Origin: DASRDB01 sp035652815
GTDB lineage: Bacteria; Chloroflexota; Ktedonobacteria; Ktedonobacterales; Ktedonobacteraceae
DNA: 64,000 bases
NCBI GenBank assembly: GCA_035652815.1
Contig: DASRDB010000014.1
Coordinates: forward strand, 124,001 to 188,000
Direction: 5' to 3'
Part shown: positions 8,290 to 16,462 of the stretch, in pieces
How positions within the stretch are numbered: the first letter of the stretch is position 1
How the letters are laid out: each line of letters opens with the position of its first letter
Position numbers and translations under genes: made by a program
Notes under the pieces: generated by a model
Seen by the model: the letters and a program-made list of their open reading frames with translations, nothing else
What the model was told of the DNA's origin: nothing
Databases searched by the model: none

Positions 8290-10062
8290 CTACCAATCAA
8301 ACTTCTCAATCAAAAACGTCCGACTATAATGTAGTAAAATCGGCCCCCCATGCGGGCAAACGGCGGGCGCGGTCGTTTGCGCAAGGTTGGAAATCAGCGC
8401 AAGCTGTTCATTGCGGCCAAGCACCCGCCCCCGGCGCATTGCGGAGCGACAGGCCAGGCTAATCAACAAATGATCCTGCCAGTCATTACTGTCTTCAGCA
8501 GCCACACGCGCAAGTTCGGGGAGAGCGCTGACAAGTTGTTCATAGCCCTCGCTGCCCGGCACAGATCGCACCAGGAAGCTTCTCCCACCGAACCGCTCGC
8601 ATTCGATACCCATACTGTGCAAGATTGGCAAACGCTGCTCCAATAACTCCGCCTCGTGCCGCTTCAGTTCGACAACCACAGGCTCTAGCAGCAAATGCGA
8701 CTCGATCTCTTCATGCCCGCCATCTCCCTGCACACCCAGGTGAACACGGCGTAAATGCTCATAGATGACGCGCTCATGGGCGCGATGCTGGTCGATCAGG
8801 TACAGGCTGCCATCAGGCGCTTCCGCCAGGATTACTGCCTGCTGCAACTGCGCAAGTGGTTGCAGCGTTGCCAGCACTTCGGCTGAACCGGGATTGGCCT
8901 CTTCAGCATGATAGCCCTCGGCGGTCTCCGATACATGCAGGCCGCGACGATGCGGGCCAGGCAGGCGGCGCTGGTAAACAAGCGTCGGCCCAGGAAGTTG
9001 CAATGAATCAGGCAGGGCAGGACTGCGTTCAAGCACAGCCCGTATGGCTCGGGTGATCGCCTGCGCAACCTCGCCCTCGCGCACCAGCCTCACCTCGGTC
9101 TTTGAGGGATGAACGTTGGCATCCAGGTCTTGCGGCGGAAGCTCCAGGCGCAGAACCAGCAACGGGTGCTTCCCTACTGGTAGTAAACCACGATACCCTG
9201 ACTCCAGCGCCTCATATAATGCGCGTGATTGCACCCACCTGCCATTAATAAAGAGCGTGACATGCTGTCGGTTGTTCTGAGCCAGGGCGCGATTGCCAAC
9301 ATATCCATGCAGGCGATAGGGCTGCTCTCCCTCTATCTCAATTTTCTGAGAAACCAGATTTAACATCTCCGAGTGTGGCAAATGATAGAGTTCGGCAAGC
9401 GTTCGCGCAAGGTCTCCGCTGCCACTGGTCTGAAGCATGATGCTTTCATCAATGGCAAGCTGAAAGCGCACATCTGGATAGCCGACGGCAAAACGGCGCA
9501 TCAATTGGATAATATGCCCGTTTTCTGTGCGGCTCGAGCGAATGAACTTCAAACGCGCCGGAACGTTATAAAACAGGTCGCGCACCGTAATTGTCGTGCC
9601 ATGCAGCCGCGCTTTGTAACCGCGCTGCGTCACCTCTCCACCGCGAAAAGTCAGAAAAGCGGCTGGCTGCTCCTCTCCGCTTTCCTCAGTTTCGATGGCG
9701 CGGCTCAAAATCGTCAATTCTGAGACAGCCCCGACACTCGCCAGTGCTTCGCCGCGAAAGCCAAGCGTATGCAGCCTACTCAGATCCTCAACGCTGCTGA
9801 TTTTGCTGGTTGAATGTCGAGCCAGCGCCAGTTCCAATTCGTTTTCGGGAATGCCATAGCCATCATCGGTGACGCGAATCAGGCGCAGACCGCCGCCGCG
9901 AATCTCGACGCGAATATCCCGCGCCTGCGCGTCAAGCGCATTCTCCACCAGTTCCTTAACTACTGAAACCGGGCGTTCGATCACTTCCCCCGCCGCGATA
10001 CGTTCGGCAACATCTGAGGGCAGGGGCAGAATGGGTGTGCGAGTGTAGGATACCGTCGTCAT
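8290..10062 (-). CDS. mutL: DNA mismatch repair protein MutL
   Basis: 590 residues. The N-terminal GHKL ATPase shows ELVENALDA (Mg/ATP site), DDGYGIP and TLGFRGEAL. The C-terminal half carries DQHRAHERVIYE, a near-exact match to the DQHA(X)2E(X)4E metal motif with A changed to R, plus LACRSAMRRG and CPHGGP, so this is an endonuclease-type MutL that nicks the daughter strand, as expected where MutH is absent. Start overlaps the mutS stop as ATGA, so it is coupled to mutS. It couples mismatch recognition by MutS to strand removal. Confidence 0.96.
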   Translation of the reverse strand: MTTVSYTRTPILPLPSDVAERIAAGEVIERPVSVVKELVENALDAQARDIRVEIRGGGLRLIRVTDDGYGIPENELELALARHSTSKISSVEDLSRLHTLGFRGEALASVGAVSELTILSRAIETEESGEEQPAAFLTFRGGEVTQRGYKARLHGTTITVRDLFYNVPARLKFIRSSRTENGHIIQLMRRFAVGYPDVRFQLAIDESIMLQTSGSGDLARTLAELYHLPHSEMLNLVSQKIEIEGEQPYRLHGYVGNRALAQNNRQHVTLFINGRWVQSRALYEALESGYRGLLPVGKHPLLVLRLELPPQDLDANVHPSKTEVRLVREGEVAQAITRAIRAVLERSPALPDSLQLPGPTLVYQRRLPGPHRRGLHVSETAEGYHAEEANPGSAEVLATLQPLAQLQQAVILAEAPDGSLYLIDQHRAHERVIYEHLRRVHLGVQGDGGHEEIESHLLLEPVVVELKRHEAELLEQRLPILHSMGIECERFGGRSFLVRSVPGSEGYEQLVSALPELARVAAEDSNDWQDHLLISLACRSAMRRGRVLGRNEQLALISNLAQTTAPAVCPHGGPILLHYSRTFLIEKFDW

Positions 10063-12749
10063 CGAGTTCTTCTTTTCTTCTGTAGCAAAAACAACAGGTT
10101 CAGCGCGTCAAGCGGCGTAATCGCGCACAGATCAATACTCTCCAGGTCAACATCCTGCTCCAACAATGCCAATGCAGCGCTGCGAGCCTCTTCGCTCTGC
10201 CATTCATAGTTGCGCGAGGGAGCGATGAAACGGGACTCTTCTATAGAGTAATGCCCGTTACTCTCGGCTACCATGCGCGCAAGATTGCCGTTCAGCAACT
10301 CACCTTTACCGTTCAACATTCCCTGCCCCTCTTTGGCGGCTTCCAACTGGCGTAACACTTCTTCCGCCCGCCTCACAATGCTGAGCGGCATACCTGCCAG
10401 CCGCGCCACATGCACGCCATAGCTGCGTCCGGTCGTGCCCGGCGTCACGCGATGCAGGAAGACAATCTCGCCCTGTTCGTCCTCGCTAATCGCCATTGTG
10501 TAAACGCGCAAATGCGCCAGTTCATCCGCCATCGCCGCCAGTTCGTGATAGTGGGTCGCGAAAAGGGTGCGCGCCTCGGTCACATTATGCAGGTGTTCAA
10601 CAACCGCGCGCGCAATCGCCAACCCATCATACGTACTGGTGCCGCGCCCGATCTCGTCAAGGATAATCAGGCTGTGGCGCGTGGCGTGATGCAAGATGGT
10701 CGCCGTTTCCTCCATCTCGACCATGAAGGTGCTTTTGCCAGAGGCGATATCATCTTCGGCTCCAACACGAGTAAAGATGCGGTCAACCAGCCCCAGGCGG
10801 GCCTGTCTCGCCGGAACAAAACTACCGATCTGCGCCATCAGGCTAATCAAGGCCACTTGACGTAAATACGTTGATTTACCCGCCATATTGGGACCGGTCA
10901 GCAGCACAATGCGTCCATCCTCACTTGCTTCCAGGCGCGTATCATTAGGAATGAAGGTATCGCCATCCAACGTAGTTTCGACTACCGGATGTCTGCCTGC
11001 AACAATCTCGATTGCGCGGCTCTGTTCCAATTCAGGCCGCGTGTAGCCCTGGTGCGCTGCCACTTCCGCGAAACAGAGCAACACATCAATCTGGGCAAGC
11101 GCCGTAGCAGTAGCCATCAACTGTGGATAATAGACGCCCAACTGGCGCAGCACGTCGGCATAGATGCTGCGCTCCATCTCCTCGATGCGTTCTTCCGCGC
11201 TCAGAATACGCGCTTCGTGTTCCTTCAGTTCCGGCGTGATGAAGCGTTCGGCATTCGCCAGCGTCTGCTTGCGCATGTAATCACCGGGAACCAGATCTTT
11301 CTTGCTATGACCGACTTCAATATAATAGCCAAAGACCTTGTTGAAGCCAACGCGCAGGGTCTTGATGCCCGTCCGCTCGCGTTCCCGCGCTTCCAACGAG
11401 GCAATATACAGGCGCGAGTCGCGAATAGAGGCGATCAGTTCATCCAGTTCGGGATGAAAACCTGCCCTGATAAGTCGTCCATCTTCCTGCTGCTCCTCAT
11501 CCTCTCCGGCACGCGCCAGCGCCTTATCGATCAACGCAATCACGGGCGGACAGGCATCCAGGCTTTCGGCAAGGTCGTTCAGTAGTTGCGCGTTGCAACC
11601 GCGCAGCAGAGTTTGAATCAGAGGTACTACTTGCAGGTACTCGCGCAGGGCTAGCACCTCACGAGCAACCGCCGTTCCCTGTCGCACCCGCCCGGCAATG
11701 CGCTCGATATCTCCCAGACGCTGCAACTGCATGGTAAAGCGGCTGCGCAAAGCCGGACTCTCATACAGTTCTTCTACGCTATCCAATCTCACCTTTAATT
11801 CAGCGAGATCAAGCAACGGCTGTGTCAAGGTACGCCGCAACTGGCGCGCTCCCATCGGCGTAATCGTGCGGTCAAGCACACCCAGTAAACTTCCCTGCGT
11901 CGTGCCGGTGCGCGCCCCCTGCAGGAGATCAAGGTTGCGCTGCGTATGAGCGTCCAATACCATATAGCTGGTCGTGCGATAGGAACGCAGGCCATTCAAG
12001 AGCGAGAGGAGCCGCCCGTTCATCTTCTCCAGATAGGCCACGATTGCCCCTGCCGCAGCAATAGCAGCAGTCACCTGCGCGCAGCCAAAGGCATCAAGCG
12101 ATTGCACGCCAAACAGCCGTTGCAGGCGCGTTCGTGCCGCTTCCTGCTCAAAGAAATAGGGCGGGCAGTGCGTCAGCGTCATAGTCTCAGAGTGAAACTT
12201 GTAGGCATCCTTGCGCGTTCCCTCGATCAACAGGCATTCGGTGGGTGAGAGTCGTTGCAATTCGGCTTCCAGGGCCGCAGGCAGTTCCTCGGGCGCAAAC
12301 CAGGTGACGCTAAATTCGCCGGTGCTGACATCTACACAGGCAAGCGCGGTCTGTGCGCGGCTAGAGGCGATGGCAACCAGATAGTTGTTCTGGCGCAGCG
12401 GCAACAAATTTGGTTCAGAAAGCGTTCCCGCCGTGAGAATGCGCGTCACAGCACGTTCGACAGGCCCTTTTCCAGTTATCTCCCCTACCTGTTCGCATAT
12501 GGCAACTTTGTATCCATGCTCAATCAGCTTGCCAACATAGTTGTCCAGGGCATGCAGTGGAATACCAGCCAGGGGCACCTTCTCATTTTCACCATAGGAG
12601 CGGCTTGTCAGCACAATTTGCAGCACCTGTGAGGCGATAAAGGCATCCTCGTCAAACGTTTCGTAGAAATCCCCAACCTGGTACAACAGGACGCAATCCC
12701 GGTACTGGCTTTTCATTTGCAGATATTGTCTGCGGGCTGGCGTGGACAT
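10059..12749 (-). CDS. mutS: DNA mismatch repair protein MutS
   Basis: 896 residues, normal length for MutS1. The mismatch-binding domain carries GDFYETF (Phe-x-Glu type motif) near residue 30. Connector, lever and clamp regions follow, then the ABC ATPase with Walker A GPNMAGKST near residue 620 and Walker B ILDEIGRGTSTYDG near 690-705. Recognises base mismatches and short loops and recruits MutL. First gene of a two-gene unit with mutL (4-base overlap). The 200-base gap to the divergent YbjQ gene should hold both promoters; no clear boxes were picked out. Confidence 0.97.
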   Translation of the reverse strand: MSTPARRQYLQMKSQYRDCVLLYQVGDFYETFDEDAFIASQVLQIVLTSRSYGENEKVPLAGIPLHALDNYVGKLIEHGYKVAICEQVGEITGKGPVERAVTRILTAGTLSEPNLLPLRQNNYLVAIASSRAQTALACVDVSTGEFSVTWFAPEELPAALEAELQRLSPTECLLIEGTRKDAYKFHSETMTLTHCPPYFFEQEAARTRLQRLFGVQSLDAFGCAQVTAAIAAAGAIVAYLEKMNGRLLSLLNGLRSYRTTSYMVLDAHTQRNLDLLQGARTGTTQGSLLGVLDRTITPMGARQLRRTLTQPLLDLAELKVRLDSVEELYESPALRSRFTMQLQRLGDIERIAGRVRQGTAVAREVLALREYLQVVPLIQTLLRGCNAQLLNDLAESLDACPPVIALIDKALARAGEDEEQQEDGRLIRAGFHPELDELIASIRDSRLYIASLEARERERTGIKTLRVGFNKVFGYYIEVGHSKKDLVPGDYMRKQTLANAERFITPELKEHEARILSAEERIEEMERSIYADVLRQLGVYYPQLMATATALAQIDVLLCFAEVAAHQGYTRPELEQSRAIEIVAGRHPVVETTLDGDTFIPNDTRLEASEDGRIVLLTGPNMAGKSTYLRQVALISLMAQIGSFVPARQARLGLVDRIFTRVGAEDDIASGKSTFMVEMEETATILHHATRHSLIILDEIGRGTSTYDGLAIARAVVEHLHNVTEARTLFATHYHELAAMADELAHLRVYTMAISEDEQGEIVFLHRVTPGTTGRSYGVHVARLAGMPLSIVRRAEEVLRQLEAAKEGQGMLNGKGELLNGNLARMVAESNGHYSIEESRFIAPSRNYEWQSEEARSAALALLEQDVDLESIDLCAITPLDALNLLFLLQKKRRTR

Positions 12750-12951
12750 AGCACGTACTCTCTATTTTCTCGAAATATGCCTGTCGTAAATCGAACACCT
12801 GTACTTTATCCTATTCTCTTTCTCTTGTCAAAAGGTGGTACTTGCAGCATGCCGAAAATTACCGTTGACTTTCCGCCGGGCTTGCCCTATGCTAGCAAGC
12901 ATTAAGTTGTAGTGCTTTTAAGAGCATAGAAAAGCGAAGGAACAGGATAGA

Positions 12952-13389
12952 ATGGCGCAACCACGCAATGCAATGGAGGTACGCCCTGGCTACCGGGGCA
13001 GGGCCTTTACCTCAGATCTGAGCGGGCAGGAGTTCTGGCTGGTCGTTGACAAAGGTTTTCAGCCGATGGGCCTGGTCGTCGGCAATTGCATTTATTCGAT
13101 GGGCGCAATCCGCAACTGGCTGGTCGGTATCAAAAGCAACTTCCAGGGCGAACTGCGCGAATACTCCGAATTGATGTATCAGGCGCGCGAACTGGCGCTG
13201 AGCCGCATGCAGTTCGAGGCCGACCAGCTTGGCGCGGACGGCGTTATCGGCGTTGATATCAATGTCGAATTTCTACACAACAACGAGTGGATGGAAGTCA
13301 CGGCTATAGGAACTGCCATTCGCTGGGTCGGTAGCGGGCCGAATATGCCGCCAACCGGGCAGGGCCGCGTCACCATTCCCGCTGGATAA
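12952..13389 (+). CDS. YbjQ-like (UPF0145, heavy-metal-binding domain) protein
   Basis: 145 residues. FTSDLSGQEFWLVVDKGFQPMGLVVGNCIYSMG and the helix with EARELALSRMQFEADQLGADGVIGVDI match the pentamer-forming YbjQ family; the closing IGTAIRW strand is also typical. Despite the domain name, biochemical function is not established. GAAGGAACAG lies before the start. Stands alone, divergent from mutS and followed by a family A core. Confidence 0.8.
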   Translation: MAQPRNAMEVRPGYRGRAFTSDLSGQEFWLVVDKGFQPMGLVVGNCIYSMGAIRNWLVGIKSNFQGELREYSELMYQARELALSRMQFEADQLGADGVIGVDINVEFLHNNEWMEVTAIGTAIRWVGSGPNMPPTGQGRVTIPAG

Positions 13390-13440
13390 TGGCACTGCCC
13401 TCTCTTATCTATTATCATTCTAATAAACATTAACCATCCC

Positions 13441-13526
13441 TGTCATCCTGAGCGCCGCGAAGGATCTCCGGTCGGGGCGCGCTCCTGCCGGGGCAACGGA
13501 GATCCTTCGCGGCGCTCAGGATGACA
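13441..13526. repeat. Palindromic core of family A, variant arm
   Basis: 86 bp. Left arm TGTCATCCTGAGCGCCGCGA and its exact complement on the right; both arms carry the same C/G change (GCCGCG for GCAGCG). No recognisable TGTAGGG ends remain. Confidence 0.8.
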
Positions 13527-13596
13527 GAGTGGAGGGATGACGTAACCACGATCATTCCCAGTTTTGTTCCTGAAACTTCACTATGGGTTAATCGCT

Positions 13597-14775
13597 ATGG
13601 TTTTTGATCTGGAACGGGCGCGCAACGAAACGCCCGGTTGTCATAATGTGCTGCATTTCAATAACGCCGGAGCATCGTTGATGCCGGAACGAGTGCTTGA
13701 CGCCGTTATCAGCCACCTGGAACTTGAGGCGCAGATTGGCGGTTACGAGGCGGCGGACCAGGCCATCGATGATATCGAGCATACCTACGATGCAGTGGCC
13801 GCGCTCATCGGCTGCTCGCGTGATGAGGTTGCGCTGGTAGAAAATGCCACACGCGCCTGGGACATGGCTTTTTACGCCATTCCCTTCGCGCCCGGAGACC
13901 GCATCCTGACCGGCATGTCCGAATATGCCAGCAACTACATCGCCTTCCTGCAAATCGCCAAAAAGGCCGGCGCGGTTGTCGAAGCCATACCCAACGATGC
14001 ACACGGCCAGATTTCAGTAGAGGCGCTGCGCAAGGCCATCGACGAGCGCGTAAAGCTGATCGCCGTAACACATGTGCCAACCAACGGCGGGCTGGTCAAT
14101 CCAATCGCGGAGATCGGCAAGGTAGCGCGAGAGGCAGATATCCTCTACCTGGTTGATGCCTGCCAATCAGTGGGCCAGATGCCAATAGATGTGAAACAGA
14201 TCGGCTGCGACATCCTCTCGGCAACGGGCCGCAAATACCTGCGCGGCCCTCGCGGCACAGGCTTCCTCTATGTCCGGCGCGGCATCCTCGAACAGCTTGA
14301 GCCGCCGCTCCTCGATCTGCACGCTGCGACATGGTTCGCCCCAGACCAATATGAAATACGCTCCGATGCGCGGCGTTTCGAGAACTGGGAGAGCAACATT
14401 GCTGGAAAAATCGGCTTAGGCATAGCGATAGATTACGCGCTAGAATGGGGCCTGGATGCCATCTGGCGGCGCGTCAAAACCCTTGCCTACCAGTTGCGCA
14501 CCCACCTTAGCCCGATTCCCGGCGTCATTGTTCGCGATCGTGGCATCACCCAATGCGGCATTGTCACCTTTACCGTCGAGGATCAAGACCCGGACGATAT
14601 CCGCAAAGCGCTCGCGCAATTCAATATCAACGTCTCGGTCACACGACGAGCCAGTACTTTGCTCGACATGGAGGTTCGCGGCCTGGAAAGCATGGTGCGC
14701 GCCTCGGTGCATTATTACAATTCCGAAGAAGAAATCGAACGCTTCTGCAAAACGCTGGCGTCACTCGTTGTTTGA
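13597..14775 (+). CDS. Class V aminotransferase-fold PLP enzyme (cysteine desulfurase-like)
   Basis: 392 residues from MVFDLERARNETPG. FNNAGASLMP at the N-terminus, VENATRAWDMAF, THVPTNGGLVNPI, YLVDACQSVGQMPIDV (PLP-binding Asp and Gln) and the SATGRKYLRGPRGTGFLYV stretch with the Schiff-base Lys define the fold. Such proteins include cysteine desulfurases, isopenicillin-epimerase-like and ergothioneine-type lyases. There is no clear mobile catalytic Cys loop near the C-terminus, so I do not call it IscS. A TTG 33 bases upstream in frame is an alternative start; neither has a strong ribosome site. Its 3' end overlaps the next, convergent gene by 15 bases. Confidence 0.82.
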   Translation: MVFDLERARNETPGCHNVLHFNNAGASLMPERVLDAVISHLELEAQIGGYEAADQAIDDIEHTYDAVAALIGCSRDEVALVENATRAWDMAFYAIPFAPGDRILTGMSEYASNYIAFLQIAKKAGAVVEAIPNDAHGQISVEALRKAIDERVKLIAVTHVPTNGGLVNPIAEIGKVAREADILYLVDACQSVGQMPIDVKQIGCDILSATGRKYLRGPRGTGFLYVRRGILEQLEPPLLDLHAATWFAPDQYEIRSDARRFENWESNIAGKIGLGIAIDYALEWGLDAIWRRVKTLAYQLRTHLSPIPGVIVRDRGITQCGIVTFTVEDQDPDDIRKALAQFNINVSVTRRASTLLDMEVRGLESMVRASVHYYNSEEEIERFCKTLASLVV

Positions 14776-15225
14776 CGCCAGCCTGTCATAGAGATTCGGC
14801 ACATGCTTCTCCATGATCCGTTCAGGATACACCGGGCGCGTAAAGCCAGTCTTCTCGTAGAGACTATGTGCATCTCGCGTCAGCAGCAGCCAACGGCGCA
14901 AGCCCTGTAGCTCCCTATGTTCCATCACCGCTTGCATCAGCCACTTGCTCAAACCCTGCCCACGATACTCCTCGAGAATAAAGACATCCCCAATATAGGC
15001 AAAGGTGGCATAATCGGTAATCACCCGCGCAAAACCAATCTGCCGCCCTTCCTTATACAACCCAAAATTGAGCGAATGCTCAAGCGACTTTTTCACAATC
15101 TCTACCGGTATCCCCGCCGCCCAATACGACCTGCTCAAAAAGCTATGAATAACCTCGACATTCAGAAGATTTCTATCAGTGCTGATTAGATACTCTCCGC
15201 GTCTCCATTCCTGAACTGCTTGCAT
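14761..15225 (-). CDS. GNAT-family N-acetyltransferase
   Basis: 154 residues. FARVITDYATFAYIGDVFILEEYRGQGLSKWLMQAVMEH contains the acetyl-CoA-binding R/Q-x-x-G-x-G/A signature (YRGQGLSKWL), and LLLTRDAHSLYEKTGF is the usual C-terminal motif B. AGGAGATAG precedes the ATG. Substrate unknown; the family acetylates amines on small molecules or proteins. Converges on the PLP enzyme with overlapping ends. Confidence 0.88.
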   Translation of the reverse strand: MQAVQEWRRGEYLISTDRNLLNVEVIHSFLSRSYWAAGIPVEIVKKSLEHSLNFGLYKEGRQIGFARVITDYATFAYIGDVFILEEYRGQGLSKWLMQAVMEHRELQGLRRWLLLTRDAHSLYEKTGFTRPVYPERIMEKHVPNLYDRLASNNE

Positions 15226-15371
15226 TCAGCTATCTCCTCTTAAAAATGGTTATGTGGTAATTGTCGGGAAAAGAGCAGCAATTTTGCAACAGCCAAACAG
15301 GCAAAGAAAATCAGGCCATTTTACAGAAAAATAGTTCTGGCAAATTTCCTACTTGTATATTTGGTGACAAG

Positions 15372-15400
15372 TTGACAAAGCGACAAGAATACAGTATTCT
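15372..15400 (+). promoter_or_regulatory. Promoter and overlapping palindromic operator of the VapBC module
   Basis: TTGACA (15372-15377), 17 bases, TATTCT (15395-15400) is a good sigma70-type promoter. AGAATACAGTATTCT at 15386-15400 is a perfect 15-base palindrome with a single central base and covers the -10 box. This is the arrangement expected for autorepression by a ribbon-helix-helix antitoxin; the regulator identity is inferred. Confidence 0.65.
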
Positions 15401-15486
15401 TCTCTCTATCTAAGAGGCTAAGGAGTAACGGAATGGCATTACGGAAAGAAGCACTGAACGGGGATTATCCTGAAAGGAAGCATGCA

Positions 15487-15789
15487 ATGAAACGCTCCCG
15501 AATTACGATTGATGTAAGTCCCGAATTACGGCAACGCATTAAGATGGCAGCAGCACAAAGTGGCACTTCTATCAATGATTATGTAGGAAAGATTCTTGAA
15601 GAACATGTTCCCCAGGTCGAAACTGCTTTTCAATCGCCTGGACATCCCGTCACCTATGAAGCGGTTGCTCGGTTGCGCCAACTACGTGAAAAAATTTTAG
15701 AAGAACACGGAGGAAAGCCTTTCGATGATATCAATGAAACCATATGGCAGATGCGCGAGGAGCGGTTACGGGAGTTAGAAGAGCGATGA
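15487..15789 (+). CDS. Ribbon-helix-helix antitoxin (VapB-like)
   Basis: 100 residues from MKRSRITIDV, after AAAGGAAG; an in-frame ATG 54 bases upstream has a poor match to the family. The N-terminal 45 residues (RITIDVSPELRQRIKMAAAQSGTSINDYVGKILEEH) are an Arc/CopG ribbon-helix-helix. The charged C-terminal tail would wrap and block the toxin. The stop overlaps the toxin start by ATGA. Expected to bind the palindrome at 15386-15400 as complex with the toxin. Confidence 0.85.
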   Translation: MKRSRITIDVSPELRQRIKMAAAQSGTSINDYVGKILEEHVPQVETAFQSPGHPVTYEAVARLRQLREKILEEHGGKPFDDINETIWQMREERLRELEER

Positions 15790-16238
15790 AAAATACGGTT
15801 GTCGTTGATAGCAGTCTAGCTTTGAAATGGATATTTCAAGAGGCAGACTCTTTTCTTGCCGATGCTTTACTGAACGATTGGAGCCGAAAAGAAATCATTA
15901 TTCTGGCTCCAACGCTTCTTATCTATGAGATTACCAATGCGCTCTACAAAAAACTTCGTAAGCGTGACATCAGCGCCCAAAGAGCGAGAGAAGCACTGAG
16001 GGAGATAGAACTCCTGGGCATCGCTTTTGACTTTACCACTCACTTTGAACTAAGTGTACGAGCAGTAGAACTATCCAACCAATACAGTTTGCCAGCGACA
16101 TACGATGCCCACTTTTTAGCCCTGGCAGAACGCGAACAATGCGAATTATGGACCGCCGATACTCGTATGTGGAACAGTCTTCAAGGAGAGTTACCCTGGG
16201 TACGCAACCTCAACGATTATCGACCAGAAAAGTCCTGA
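15786..16238 (+). CDS. PIN-domain toxin (VapC-like RNase)
   Basis: 150 residues from MKNTVVVDSS, chosen because ATGA overlaps the antitoxin stop. All four PIN acidic residues can be placed: D8 (VVDSS), E48 (IYEITNAL), D107 (TYDAHFLALAE) and D125 (LWTADTRMW). VapC toxins are Mg-dependent endoribonucleases, commonly cutting tRNA or 23S rRNA; target here unknown. It looks intact. Confidence 0.88.
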   Translation: MKNTVVVDSSLALKWIFQEADSFLADALLNDWSRKEIIILAPTLLIYEITNALYKKLRKRDISAQRAREALREIELLGIAFDFTTHFELSVRAVELSNQYSLPATYDAHFLALAEREQCELWTADTRMWNSLQGELPWVRNLNDYRPEKS

Positions 16239-16282
16239 TTTGAATGATATAATGAAAGATAGCCAACCAAAGGGGAAGCAAC

Positions 16283-16462
16283 ATGTACCATTACCTCATC
16301 ATCATTGAAAAAGGTGAGCATAATTATGGGGCCTATTCTCCTGATCTCCCTGGCTGTGTAGCAGTAGGAGACACAATAGAGGAAGTTGAAAAGAAGATGC
16401 AGGAAGCTATCGAAATGCATCTTGAGGGAATGAGAGAGGATCATGAGCAACTATCTGAATGA
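16283..16462 (+). CDS. HicB-like antitoxin, orphan, overlapping metH
   Basis: 59 residues (MYHYLIIIEKGEHNYGAYSP then DLPGCVAVGDTIEEVEKKMQ). This is the HicB partial RNase H fold: a strand pair, YSPDLPGC, G.T.EE and the AIEMHLEGM helix. The ribosome site AGGGGAAG is ideal and TATAAT lies at 16248-16253. No HicA toxin or HicB DNA-binding C-terminal domain is present. Its last 20 bases overlap the metH start in a different frame. Such orphan short HicBs are common, and their role is unknown; coupling to metH translation is possible. Confidence 0.8.
   Translation: MYHYLIIIEKGEHNYGAYSPDLPGCVAVGDTIEEVEKKMQEAIEMHLEGMREDHEQLSE

Noticed and set aside
9373..9723. 116-codon plus-strand frame inside mutL
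   Set aside because: Antisense shadow of a strongly conserved gene.
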